The notes below the pieces were generated by a model. The model was not told where the DNA came from, did no database searches, and saw only the letters and a list, made by a program, of their open reading frames with translations. The translations under genes and the position numbers were made by a program. Below, in pieces: positions 1 to 13,000 of a stretch of DNA of 64,000 bases (position 1 is the first letter of the stretch; every line of letters starts with the position of its first letter). Source of the stretch: Pocillopora verrucosa (lineage: Eukaryota > Cnidaria > Anthozoa > Scleractinia > Pocilloporidae); contig NC_089319.1 of assembly GCF_036669915.1 (NCBI RefSeq), forward strand, positions 7,631,846 through 7,695,845, read 5' to 3'.

Positions 1-1077
1 TTGTGTCTCTTCGTGTTTTATCCAATTAACTCGAAACAAATTTACTCTTAACCACAACTGGTTTTGCTATTTTCCTCTACCTTCGCTACTAGCTATCACC
101 TTGTCGACACCTATCACTCTACCTTCAACTCAACTCCCGTTCTGTATTAAAAACAGAAATTCATACTCACTCGATCGGAAACCATTCACGGCATAGTCGT
201 TTGACTTCATCAACGTCGGCTGGGCATAAAAACCGCACCTGGACATTGTTTAAGAGACCCAGCTTGATTGTCATTCACCTTCTTCTCGGCAAAAAGGAAC
301 CCAATTTGCCTTAAATATCACAGCATTTGATATCAAACAGGTAAACTACAAGCAGGAAGATCTGCTGTCATTTAGGACCACTTCCGCCATCTTGAACTAC
401 GCAATTTGAGAGGCCTGGAACTGCTGTATAAGGAGTCGTTTTTTTGTCGGTCAATTTCGTAAAATAATCGGGAACAATCGGATACCATGTGAGAGTTTCG
501 TGACAAAGAGATTCAAAAATTCATAATATCTGTTCTTTTGAAGAATCAACTAGTATTGTAAGAATATTTGCTGACTTTCAAAGAAGTTATTGAAATCGCA
601 AAAGTTCCAGTATGGTAAAGAATTAAATAATGCTTAATGCTAACGTGCCGCAGATCCTGTCGTGTTTTGAAATTGTTATGTCCCTGTGGAATGGGATCTT
701 CAAACTCCAGCCTTAAGTTTTCAAAGTCCGAAGTATTTCGTGAAGGAAGAGGAGATCTTGCTTCTCAAGCGAGTAAGGTTAGTAAATCTTTCGAACTGGT
801 GAACTTATATGAAATGATTGTGAACATTCCAACAGCTACTTCAGGAATTTTGGCTACAACCTCATTAAAATTGTTCCCAGATTGAATAAATGACAGCTTC
901 ACAGTGAAGACAGCTGATGACAGTGAAGACAATCGAACTGTTTTGTTTGAAAACAGATAGCTCGTTTGAACTCTTAAGTAACTCGTATTGAGGTGATTCC
1001 CATGTTTCGAAAAATACAGAGGTTGAACTCTAGATTTAATCATAGCAAAGTGATTCTCAATGATTCATGATAGGCAA
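1..1077. other. Upstream non-coding region, end of a probable 5'UTR exon
   Basis: No convincing coding exon is visible. Short open frames here lack any family resemblance. Near its end, a good donor (CAA followed by GTAAGT at 1078) pairs with the acceptor TTTCAG ending at 1262. This suggests a non-coding first exon of the CapA-like gene ending at 1077 and a 185-nt intron. The promoter would lie further left; no TATA box or other element could be assigned. Confidence 0.35.
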
Positions 1078-1265
1078 GTAAGTTAGGTGTAGTGCTCATT
1101 TTTAGATTACATAAAGAAGTAGATTAGAGGCTGATAATATTCAAAATTCATGCCCACGCCAGATCATGCAACCCTAAACCTTTCACTGTGCGTGGTTGAA
1201 TTATTTGTCTTTAATCATTGCATCAATGATTAAAATAATGAAAATTGGATTTCAAATTTCAGAGG

Positions 1266-2384
1266 ATGGTCACACCTGTTACCATGTTCATGGTGGGTGA
1301 TGTTATGTTGGGGAGAGGGATTGATATGATCTTAGAACACTCCAACAACCCCATACTCTATGAGAGTAATGGGCTGGATGCAAGGGACTATGTCAGTTTA
1401 GCTGAAAGACAGACAGGACCATTACCTGATAAGAGTGAGCGACCTCTTGACTATGTGTGGGGAGATGCAATACAAATACTTAAGGAGAAGAAGCCAGACT
1501 TGAGGATTATCAATTTGGAAACTTCAGTGACTACAAGTGACTCTCAGTGGCCTTTGAAAGGAATCCATTATCGCATGCACCCTGGGAATGTAAATGTTAT
1601 TCAGTCAGCAAATATTGACTGTTGTGTTCTGGCAAATAATCATATCGCAGACTGGGGATTTCCTGGTCTTGTAGAAACTATGAATACCCTTGATAACAGC
1701 AGCATTAAATTTGCTGGAGCTGGGCAAAATTCTTTGGAAGCAAAAGCTCCAGCTGTTTTTCATATCAGTAATAAGGGTGTAAGAGTGTTGGTATTCGCTG
1801 CTGGGCACTCCTCAAGTGGAATCCCTGACTCGTGGAAGGCAAGGAAAGAAAAGGAAGGAGTTAACATCATTGACTTCTATCAAGCTAGCAAGTCAGTAAA
1901 TGAGCTAAAAAATCTAATTGAAAACCACAAACAGGATGGTGACATTATTGTGTTGTCAATTCATTGGGGAGGAAACTGGGGCTGGAATGTTGAGTCTTCC
2001 TTTGTAAAGTTTGCACATAAAGCAATTGATGAGGCGGGTGTGCACATCATTCAGGGCCATTCATCGCATCATGTCAAAGGCATTGAGGTTCACAATGGAA
2101 GACTTATTATTTATGGTTGTGGTGACTTTTTGAATGACTATGAGGGGATCACAGGTCATGAAGGATATCGCGGTGATCTTGCTTTGATGTACTTTGTTGA
2201 TGTAAGTCCAGACACAGGCATGTTGGCTGGTCTCAGAATGGTACCAACTCAGATAAAACATTTGCGAGTTAACAAGGCCAAAGAAGAGGGTGTGAAGTGG
2301 CTTGTGAAAACAATGTCAAGGGAATGCAAGAAATTTGGCTGTGATGTGAGAAGAGTTGATGATGAGATTCATTTGGTGTTTTGA
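1266..2384 (+). CDS. CapA/PgsA-type poly-gamma-glutamate synthesis family protein, single coding exon
   Basis: A 372-residue protein of the bacterial CapA (PGA_cap) metallophosphatase-like family, which takes part in making or exporting poly-gamma-glutamate capsules. Family motifs appear in order: GDVMLGR near residue 11, NLETS near 82, LANNH near 122, HWGGNWG near 232, GHSSHHVKGIE near 263 and GDFLND near 285. The Asp, Asn and His residues in these fit a two-metal site. The start is the ATG three bases past the acceptor TTTCAG that ends at 1262; a longer frame from 1245 would run through that acceptor. Bacterial CapA usually has an N-terminal membrane anchor; this protein begins directly at the domain. 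The coding part has no intron, unlike the neighbouring CCDC57 gene. Cnidarians are reported to carry such genes by bacterial transfer, tied to poly-gamma-glutamate in nematocysts. Family assignment is firm; substrate and nematocyst role are inference. Confidence 0.9.
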   Translation: MVTPVTMFMVGDVMLGRGIDMILEHSNNPILYESNGLDARDYVSLAERQTGPLPDKSERPLDYVWGDAIQILKEKKPDLRIINLETSVTTSDSQWPLKGIHYRMHPGNVNVIQSANIDCCVLANNHIADWGFPGLVETMNTLDNSSIKFAGAGQNSLEAKAPAVFHISNKGVRVLVFAAGHSSSGIPDSWKARKEKEGVNIIDFYQASKSVNELKNLIENHKQDGDIIVLSIHWGGNWGWNVESSFVKFAHKAIDEAGVHIIQGHSSHHVKGIEVHNGRLIIYGCGDFLNDYEGITGHEGYRGDLALMYFVDVSPDTGMLAGLRMVPTQIKHLRVNKAKEEGVKWLVKTMSRECKKFGCDVRRVDDEIHLVF

Positions 2385-2694
2385 CTCTCTCTCACATCAT
2401 CAAACTTGAAAGCAGTTGGCAGTTCTATGGTTTGATCAAAAGAATGTTAAAGAACTGTGGGCTTTGGTGAAGCTCTGAAAGTAATGATTCCTTATACTCA
2501 GGATTAATTAGTAGCATTTTCCTTTGAAACTTTTTTTTATATTTGTTGCTTTTGGATGTTTGGTGGGTATAATTTTTTTTGAGGTAGCAGCTTTGGAGGT
2601 TCTAGCTTTTGAGGCAATCTTTCCTTTGTAATTTGCCAAGAACAGAGAAATCTCATCATTCATTTAATTTCAGTAGGTCACCATCAGGAGAGAA

Positions 2695-2897
2695 TTAACC
2701 CTTGATACCCTAATACTCCATACTGTTCTATTACATTTCTTTAAGTGCTGACAAGGAGAATTTGTTTATCAATCAAGAGTTTGCTTAACTGGTGATCATT
2801 TCCTTTATTCTTGTGACCTTAATGTTAGATTCAGGGGTGACAGTAGAAATTAGATACAAATCTACTAATCACTCATAGGGGTCAAAGAGTCAATCAA
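2695..2897. repeat. MITE-like repeat, TTAACCC-ended family, copy 1
   Basis: About 200 bp starting TTAACCCTT, with internal phrases TGCTGACAAGGAGAA, GTGATCATTTCCTT and TTCAGGGGTGA. The same phrases in the same order recur at 7673-7883 and 13144-13355. The complete copies end in AAAGGGTTAA, the inverse of their start, which points to a small non-autonomous DNA transposon. This copy has a decayed right end and lies in the 3' flank of the CapA-like gene. Confidence 0.7.
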
Positions 2898-3568
2898 AAA
2901 AGCAATATTGATAGATTCAAAGTAAAAGCAGCCCTAACTTGCAAAACTGTGGGTTCAAAATAGTTTTATTTGATAATTAGAATAGTCCCTCTTACTGGTG
3001 ATCATCACCACCCCCCTCTTGCTCAATGCAGCGTATAAATGAGATAGCGAATCGGTTAAGGAGCCCCTGAGGGCTCAAAGAAAACCCCCTTGGGAGGGAG
3101 AGAAGGTAATGAAACAACTGGGGCTATTGAACAGACACAACAAAGTGGTCATATGATAACTAAATGTCAGTCGATCAACAGCTAACCAGGCAAAGCATGG
3201 AGACCTGGGGCTAATTAAGTTATTCCTTAGGAATATGATCCTTATCAGCCTTGGGTGCTGACATGAGATACATGCACAGAGATCACAGGTTTACACAAGC
3301 TTCAGCATAGTGCCTATTTATATCAGACTGAAAAGCAACATTTGAATGTTTGAATAATTTTCCATAATTCTCGAGATGATTTTTATCTTGACTATCTGAA
3401 TATTTTTATTACTGTTAAATGGAAGAGTGGAAGGATCTAAGTGGCTTTTGTACAGCATGGATCAAAACTGTTACAGGTGAATATCTGGGATAAAGTTTGT
3501 GTATATGATCTGTTATACTTTGTTACAAATATTTTAAAGGATCTGTATTTGTCAAACCAATTTTGGTC

Positions 3569-3574
3569 AATAAA
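3569..3574 (+). terminator. Candidate poly(A) signal of the CapA-like gene
   Basis: An AATAAA hexamer lies about 1.2 kb past the stop codon and about 500 bp before the CCDC57 start. It is the clearest such signal found between the two genes, so the 3'UTR may run to about 3590. An earlier variant signal cannot be excluded. Confidence 0.4.
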
Positions 3575-4075
3575 TCATGGACTTTTCTTTATTTAATGAC
3601 AGTATTCATGATGTGAATACCTCATCTACAACTTTGAATGCTGCTTTAATCATTAATTTTCCTCAGTAGCCACATTTTAACTATTCCTTGAAACTTAACT
3701 AAGTTCCTCGCATCACAGTATATACAACAGCAGACGATTGCGCAAGTTTCCAACTCATTTCGGTCAACTGGAAAGTTTCGATAAGGGATGATCAATAAAT
3801 TTCACGCAGAAATCTGCCGCATGCGTCGCTTGAGGACTGTTTGATTCGCGAGAGGTCTGGGGTCGAAGTACTGCAAATATTATGGCGGCAGATTTTCAGT
3901 TGGATGCATGACATCGATCTCATTTGTTCCTAATTTTTTTACGAAATTGGGGATGTCATCGTGTTTCATTAACTGTATTTGAATTACTCAGTTTGTACTA
4001 TGAATCTCCATGTAAATTTGAGTACAATAACAATCGCGATTTCTGTTCAGACCGCCGCTAAAAATTTATATTTTC

Positions 4076-7000
4076 ATGGCACATATTTCCATCGAAACTT
4101 CGTCTCTTCAAGAACTAGTTGAACAAAAAGAAAATGAATGGAGAGAAGCACAGCAACTGCAAAATAAATCACTGCAGAATTCTCTTAAGGAGAAAGAAAG
4201 ACAGCTTAACAACGAAAGAGTGCGATTTAGAAAGTTGAAAGAGGATTTTGAATACAACCTGAAACTGTTAGAGGAGAGAGACCAGGAACTACAAAGATAC
4301 GATGCGTTGTTTTCGCAAGTTAGAAACATCAATAGTTTAAGAGATGGTGAGGTCAGTGATCTGAAAATCCAGTTGGATGACCTCAAACTCAAGTTATCTC
4401 ACGAGGAGAAGGCCAAAGAAGAACTGCAAAGGCACTACCAACAGGTGTGAAAATTTAGATGTTAATTTTGGAGCTGGGGGAACTGTAATGTGTTTCCTGG
4501 TTATTTGCCCTACATTTCTCTCTTTTTTGTAACTTCAGTTGGTGATCCCATTAATGTCTACTTTAGACATTAATGAGCTGGTAAACAAATAGATTCTGTG
4601 TTGCTGTGCGTCTGTTTAGTGTAAGATCACAGATGGCATCAAATGTCAACAAAAGAACAAAACAGTGGCATACAAGGGGCAGTCGAGTGCGTCACTGATG
4701 TTCTAACCACAATTTGGGGTCTTCTGTGATCAATGACTGCACAGAAACATGGCAACGTCTAATCTATATTTTATGTATGATAAAAAAGTAAAAGCTCTAT
4801 TATGGTGGCATCATCTATGTGTCTGTTCTCCATTAGATCACAAGTAGGAATCAATCAAAATGTGTGTATAATTCAGCTTATGATCCATCAAATATTTTTG
4901 CTAGCATGTGATTGGTCTATATGCAGTACGTGACCAAATATCCCCTAACTAAAACTGAGTGATATCCCAGAATATACTCAAGCAATATTCCCCAATTTTT
5001 AAACCTTATATCTACTACAATAAGTCTGTGCTTCAAATTTAATTCAAGATGAGAGAGGGTTTTGTGGGTGTTACAGAAGAAGGAAAATATTTTTTTGTTC
5101 ATTAAGTCATACCATGGAACACTCAAAAGAAAATATCCCATGCTATATACAGTAAGCTGTTAATAAACATTTTTTCACACACATTCTGAAATACTTGAAG
5201 GACAATAAATGCAATAGCCTCTATTTTGTGCCAAATTATTTCTAAATATTTTTTTCCTTGGACATTCTCTGTTCCTCAAAGTTCACAGTTTTCCTTGAGC
5301 TTTGCTCTCAAAAAACTGTTTGCATCTTGGAACAGATAATGTCTGCAGACAAATATTTGTACATATTTTCTTGCCAAATAGAGGCTGTTTATTTATCATA
5401 TATATATAATAATTGTTTTTGACTCATCCATCTTCCCTCAATCCTGGGTCTCTCTCATCTCTTCGCTGCTTATTGAATTGTAGCGTTTGAGGGAACATCA
5501 ACAAGAACTGAACCAGTTCAGGCTTAACAAAGAAAATGAAGTAAACAAAGAAAGAGAGGAATTTGAGTCATTCAAAAGAGAGCTGCAAGCACAGCTGAGG
5601 TATGTTAATTATAGAGTAATATTTAGTTCAGCTGTGGGAGAAGTTGTTGGCTAAAATTTCACATCCTGGACTCTGGGTTTGGAGGTCTGCATTCAAGACT
5701 TGACTTGGCCTTTGTGTTGTGTTTTTGGATGAGACACGTCACTCTCACTTTGCCTTTCTCTACCCAGGAGTATAAGTTCCTATCACCAAACTCTCAGGGA
5801 AATCAGATGAAATTCTTTGGGTAATCTGCAGTGGACTTTCAGGCCACTCAGAAGTAGTAGCAATAATCCTTAAGTCACCTTGTGGTATTGTGAGTGGGAT
5901 AAGCTCCTTCTGGATGAAGTACTCAGCTCAATCGCTGAACTGATGAAGGAACTAATTGAAAAAAAATTAAAAAACAAATTATTAAATAATTCTATTTTGT
6001 AATTTCTACAGGGCAGCTGAGGAGGATGTAGAAGCTCAGAGACAAGAGTTAATGTCAGGATTTGATGATGCACAACGCAAAAGAGAACACGAGTTCAGAA
6101 AGAAAGCAGATGACCTGAGTAATTCTTTACTTGCTCATGAGTTAAAGGTTTGTATAAAATCTGATCAAGAATAAAATTGGTCTGGATTGATCAAAATGTG
6201 ATTGAGCTATCCAAGGTTATTATATTAAGTAGAATAAAGGGGGTAAGTTTCTAATGAAACTGTGGTGCTGTGTCGATGGGAGAGTATGGTAGGTAATTAA
6301 GTGTTAACAACTTGAGTTGAAAACGTAAATTGGCCACTGTAAAGAGTGAAAAAGCTGACATTTCAAGCATTAACCCTTTGTCAGAGTGAAGGGCTAATGC
6401 TCTGACGAAGGGCTAACGCTTGAAATTTCAGCTTTTTAACTCTTTATGACCTGGCCAATTTATGTTTTCAACTCAGTTGGTAACTCTAAATTACCTATTA
6501 TAAGTAGAAGTTTGACTTAGACCTAACAGCATGATCGATAGTTCTAAAATGTAGAGTTTGCTCTCTTCAGTCTTACAATGCACAATGGTGAAACCTCACA
6601 GAACACTTTAGTAATACCCTAATATACACTGTCGTCTTAAATTTTAAATCTAATCCTGGATTAGCAAGTTACTAGTGCCTGTGGTATACTTAAGATGAGA
6701 TAATGGGGCTTGCCATTTTCAGGTTAAAATGCTCACAAAGGAACTAGAGTTACTCAGAGCCAGTGGAGAAAGAACAAAAGATGAACTGGAAGACACAGAG
6801 ACAGTTGTCCACAATTTAGAAAAGGAGCTGAAGAAGAAGGAATGGCAGTTAACAGATGAACAGAACATGAACAAAGCTAAGGTGGCTGAAATGGAAGCAG
6901 AAATGGAACAGTTAAGATTGACAATGAACAAGATGCAAGAGAAATTTCAACACAAGCATGCAGAGTTGGATCGATATGCTAAGGAGAAGGAACAAGCACT

Positions 7001-10000
7001 TATTGCAGCTAAAGAGGTGCAAGCAATGATCAAAATGTAATTTCTTGATACAATGTTGCTACGTTTTCAAGCAGAGGTGACCCAAGGGTTTTTTTGTTGA
7101 GTGTAATTAGATGCTGGTTATTCTATGGGGTTTAAGGGTTAAAAACATAGTTTCTGTGGTTTGTTGTTCAGGCCCATGGTGAGCTTGAAAGAAGTCTAGA
7201 GGAGAAGATCAGAGTATTGCAGAATCAGCTAGAGACTGAGCAAGTGGAATGCCGCAGACTTCAATGGGCCATCAAGGATGCTGGGAAAGAAAAAGAGTTG
7301 GAATTTCAAAGGTAATCAAAATGACTTTTTTATTTGTGTACTATGAACCCAATTGCAGGGTGAAGAAGAGCAAAACCAAAACAATATCCGATTACTTTCC
7401 ACTCTCACTGAAAATTGCTCTTTCAATAACAAACTCAATCCATGTGCAATGTGAAATAAAAGAATAGCCAGTTCAAGGCATTCCATCAGTAGAGTGGAGT
7501 GCAGTAGTAATAGCAACAGGGCAAAAACATGGGAAGTTTGGGACTGGTCAAGTACCAAACTAAACCTCCTTTGGTTTTTTGCTCAACCACTTCTATGTTG
7601 CTATTTACGGTGGCTTTCCATTTTACTGACTGAACGTCTAGAACCAGCCAGTTTGAGAATTGAAGTTAGGCGTTAACCCTTTACACCCTGACATCAGTAT
7701 ACACATTCTCCATACTGTTCTCTATACATTTCTTAAGGTGCTGACAAGGAGAATTCGTATAACAATCAGGAGCTTCTTCAGTTAGTGATCATTTCCTCAA
7801 TTCTTGCGATCATAATGTTTAAATATGGGTGATATTTTGGGGAGGAATTATAAGCTCATCACTCTTAGGGATTAAAGGGTTAACCCTCCAACTCCGATGA
7901 GTGATTGAGACAGGATTTCTTCTTACAATATCAAAACAATATCAAGCAGTCAAGTGATGAGAATAAAGAAAAAATATCAATTAGGTGATTATAAGTTGAT
8001 CCAATACCAAATTCTCCAAACTAACATCACAAGAACTGTATGGCAGATAGTAAGGAGAATTACTGATGAGATCTTGGGAGTTAAAGGGTTAAGGCCGCAG
8101 GAAGGGTGGTAAGTGGTAAAGTTTCCAACCCAATAATGCTTCCTGTTTGATTGTGATCATCTCATTACTTGCTGTCAGACTAGTGGGGACCATAGCCGAT
8201 CTAGAGCACAAGCTGGAAAAACAATCAGCTGATCACGCCAGATCTACAGTGGCTCGTGACTTGGAACTAGAAGCGTTACGTCATCAGGAAGAGAAGATGA
8301 GGTTGGAAATTGTACAGCTCAAGGGAAACACGGAAAGGTAAAGTTAACAACAAATATTGGAAAAGACTTTTTTTAAAAGCATAACTGTTAAACTGTTGAA
8401 AAAAGTGTATTTTCTGTTAAATGAATGGCAGTAAGCGGCAAACTTCCAGATGATCCTCTAATCTGTGGAATATTTATTCGTAAAGTAACTCTCCTTAAAT
8501 ACAGATGACATTTCAGATTTGATGTTGAAGCCTAACCTAAACTATATCGTTAAGGACAGTGTTTTTGGAAATCAAAAAGTGTCCCTTTTTTCTTTTTTAT
8601 CAGCGTGTTTTTGAGATAAACGTTTCAATGTGGGGAAAACGGACTGTGATAAATTAACCTCGCACAGAATTTGCTTAATTTACCAGCCGTGGTCTTAAAC
8701 ACTGCTATTTTATCATTAACTCTAATTCATATCTTTAGGTGGCAAACCTTTCTAGCCTATTACCTCAATTAAATATCTTATCAACCTTTTTCATGCAGAT
8801 ATAAGAAAGAACTCACCGTTGCTTTGGAGCGGGAGTCTTCCATGGAGCGATCCAGAGCTCAGCTTGAAGTTGATTGGCAGCGGCGATGCGAGGACACTGA
8901 AAGAGAGATGTACAATAAACAGGAGCAGCTTATTGCTGCTCTCACAAAGCAGAGAGACGAGGTACGTGATATAGGGAGAGCAAGTCATAACCCTTTTAGA
9001 TTGAGTGTTGATAAACCAAAACCGGAATGGCTACCACTTAGAACATAGGAAGATATCACAAGGTGCCTTTGAGGTACGGATCAAAGTCTGTTTCTGAGCA
9101 AACTGTGCACCTACTCCTCCCCTAACCCAACAACACTCAACTGCTAATTATTTAGGGAGAGTTACTGTTGGATTAGGGGAGGGGTAGTTGCGCAGGTGCT
9201 CAGATGTTAACATTGATCCCAAAATTTAAGTCAAAACAAGTTGACTTTGTTTAATTGCGATTGATCTTACTAGCTTGCACCTGATTAGCTTTGAAGGTAG
9301 TATAGGTTTTCTCCACTAGTCATAGAGAGCGAGAAACCTAGATCAGTACCTTACCACTTTCTTAAAAATTACTCTATATGGTTCCACTTTGACAGTGTGT
9401 TGATCTAGAAAAGCGATTATCCCTTTCCCTCCCTCGGAGGGTCATTTGATTATAGCCCCATCCCACCCCTCTGAAACCTACCTTGAATGAAGTCGCTTTT
9501 TTTTAACCTTTCTTCCGCTCTTAATTGTTCTAAGCACGAAGAAGAGAAATTAATTGAAATCAGGATTACTTTCAACAACCAAATAACAATCCCTCTACTT
9601 GTTAAGCAGTCTTGTTTCTGTATCAACAGGCTGCGGCGCTTGCTCAAGAACGGGAGCGAGAATTGGCACAAAGAGATGAACTTATCCGTGTCTTGACCCA
9701 AACTAGAGATCAGGCCTTCGCAACCCTTCAAAGGCATGGTCTCGCCATTCCAACACAACTGCCAAATAAGGAAGAGCAACTCGAGGATTCTTCGCGTGAT
9801 GTTGGAAAACCTCGTGACTTCCCCCCTGAGGAGAAAATCAAAGAGCTGGAAGCACAGAACAGCAATTTGAGATCTGTGATTAAACAAATGCGGCAGGACA
9901 TGGAGAACCTTGGCAATGAATTTGCTTCAAGGCCCTCATCGACGATGGGGCAACGAAGAGATAGTGAAAAGGGGTCCCCTGTGCCACTGACTAAAGGTAA

Positions 10001-13000
10001 TGGAAGAACGCAAGTTAACAAGTTGCGATTGGTTGTATTTTTGTGTCTAATTGTGTAAGAGGGTGGCGTGAATTTCCTGGACATATCGCAGAGCGAAGAA
10101 AACTAGAACCAATACAATGCGCTTAAATAAGTTTTGTGCGCTGTAGGGTCTTATGTGGGCGAAGTGATGTGCTGCGAAGCCGCGGTTAATTTCCGTCCCA
10201 AGCCTATCGGAGTTTCGTCGTCTGTCGGTTTTTAGCTCTTTTGAGCACAGAAAGCCGTCAGTTACGCAGGCTAACTTAAATTGATACTGGGACTTGCTTT
10301 AGAAATACTTTACCTAATGTAGCGCTCTTCTTGAATTTTAGTCAAAGGATCTTTTCTCTTCAGAGTATGTGGAGTCACTTGAAAAGGAGATCACAGAATT
10401 GAAGTCAAAGAACCGAACACTGAAACAGCAAGTTGAGGAGAAACCACAGTCCGCCCAACCTCGTAGTCGTGCACAAATAGCGGTATCTGGTGTTCAGCCA
10501 CAAGATCCGTTCATACAAGCCCATATTAGGGAACTCAATGGAACAATTGGTAAGAACTTAACTGTCTTAAGGCTGGGGCAACACCATGCAACAATTCGCT
10601 GGAAAACTTGTGCTGAGCCAAAAGGCAAGCGGCAAAAAATGGCGGGAGTTTAACCACCAAACGTTCTTCATCCACTATTTCGCCCTTTTACTTTGACGAG
10701 AAACTGCAACAGGTTATTTCCAAGTGGAACACGACGCCAAGGCAAGCGCAAATACCATTCATTTTCGTGTATCGAAATTTATGTCAAGATCTTTCTGCCT
10801 GTGCCTATTCCACCCCAACTTTTCTCTGGCTGCGATATAATTGCTTCAGCTAAGTATTTTTGCGGAACAATTAAGTATTATCAACTGAGTTAATAACTTA
10901 AATTGGCCATCATAAAGAGTTTGAAAGCTGACGTTTCAAGCGTTAGCTCTTCGTCAGAGCGATTGACGAAGGGCTAACGCTCGAAACGTCAGCTTTCAAA
11001 CTCTTTACGGTGGCTGAGTTACGTTATCAACTCAGTTGATAATACGTAATTACCTTGCTATACTCCCCCACCGACGCAGCACCACAGTTTGTTTAGAAAC
11101 TTACCCCCTACATTGATATATTTGTGCAGAAGCTTTATTTCTGGAGTCCATCGCTTTCTTTCTTTTTTTCTTTTTTTTTTTTTTTCTTTTTTTTTTTTTG
11201 CATTTTCTCGACGAACTTTCCCGGAAAGAAGGGCTCGAAGTAGTTATTCTGGTATAAGCTGCAGATACTTGAAGAGCAATGTCTGCTAGCTTCTTCCGTC
11301 CCTTAGCTCCAACGGTAGCCTCAAATGATAAACGTTGTTAACGTTCATGCACATTGTTATAATTCACGCTTTCACATTAAGAATAAGTGTTATTTTCTCC
11401 TAGAGCTTAGAAATACCTGTACGTATTTGTGTTGTTGTTAATCAGGTGCTTTACGCCAGGAAAAACTGGAGCTGTCAACACAAGTGAAGAAACTTCAAGG
11501 CACTGTGGATCATCTGCAGGGATCTCTGACTCAAATGCACGAGGAGGTAACTCAAAACAGTGAAGACCTCTTCGAGATAGACATTACTTTGATCCAGGCT
11601 CTAAGAGTCACTCTCCGCTTATTTCCAGTCATTTTTCTGCAACTAAACTCTCCTCCTTGGGATGATGTTCAACTTGGAAGTAACTTTCTGTTCGAAAACT
11701 TCGTGCAGTGTCCTTCACAAAGATGTGGCTGAACAGATCATTTCTTGTCTTTTGGCAGGTTCGCCAGAAACAGTTAGCAATGGATCAGCTACAGTACGAA
11801 CTTACGACACAGAGCAGGCGAGCGACTGATGAGCTGACTGCTCTGAAACAGCGCGCAAATGAGCTGGAGCTGCAACTGACCCAGACAAGAAGAGAGGCGG
11901 ATGAGTACTTCAGGAGTGGGCTGGAACGGAATGCTGAGGCAACGTCCTTAGGAAATCAGGTGATTTGAAAATAACTAAAAGTGTTAAGCCGCAAATTTCT
12001 CAAAGTAACTCATGTTTATGGTACAATCCGCGACTGCGAGTTCTGCCACTCCCCCTCCCCCCGTCCATCGTCGCTGCTTTTTCTTCAACTTATCGATGTT
12101 TCTGCTTAAGGGAGTAGGTTTCTAAAGAAACTGTGGTACACTGTGTCATTGGGAGAGTATAACAGGGTAATTTAGTTTCATCAACTGAGTTGAAAGCGTA
12201 AATTGGCCACCGTAAAGAGTTTAAAGGCTGACGTTTCGCGCGTTAGCCCTTCGTCGGAGCGATTGACGAAGGGCTAACGCTCGGAACGTCAACCTTTAAA
12301 CGCTTTACGGTGGCCAGTTGATATTTTTGCTAATTTCTTTCGGCTAATAGCTGTCAAGTCTTAAAGTCGAACTTGCATCTCAAGGGAGAGGAGCTGTGTC
12401 ATTCAATCCTCAGGCAGAAATCATTAAACAACTTCAAGATGAGATTCATCGATTGAGGAAACAACCCACAACAGGTAAGATATGCCAGCAGTCTAAGGTT
12501 TACAATGCGACCTGGTCTGCGAGCAGTCTGAAGGTTACAATGCGACCTGGCTTCGGCAAACCATGGAGGGATACAAGTTGGAGATGAGGGGTGTAAGGAG
12601 GGTGTATGCGTGTTTGTCTAATCGTGTTTATAGAGTTACTTCTCCAAGTGAATAATGATTTTTGTTTATTTTAGTAGTTTCCGTTTTAAATGTTGTAGGG
12701 TTTCAGCAAACTCTTATTCTTGATAAGGCTTTGAAAAAACAAACAGAACTGCCTTTGATATTAGCATATATTGCATCCTATTATAATCAGGTGCTCAAAC
12801 AAGCGACAAAGATTTCCTTGATCCAGTTTCTCTTATTCGACCGTCAATATCTCAAATGGCGCGGCTACAAAACAAATTACATGAGGCGGCGCGGCGCATC
12901 AGCCGAATGTCTCAAGAAAAAGAACAGCTTATTCAGATGGGAAACAGGCTCAGAGCGGAGCTTGCAAAATATACAGGTAACCTTCAAGTCTGTTCATAAT

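Noticed and set aside
1245..1265. Seven extra N-terminal codons for the CapA-like protein
   Set aside because: They run through a strong acceptor (TTTCAG ending at 1262), and the CapA domain begins at the next ATG. They are probably intron.
9450..9887. Minus-strand frame of 145 codons over CCDC57 exon 8
   Set aside because: Shadow of a coding exon. The plus-strand frame is the one with phase-matched splice sites and CCDC57 similarity.
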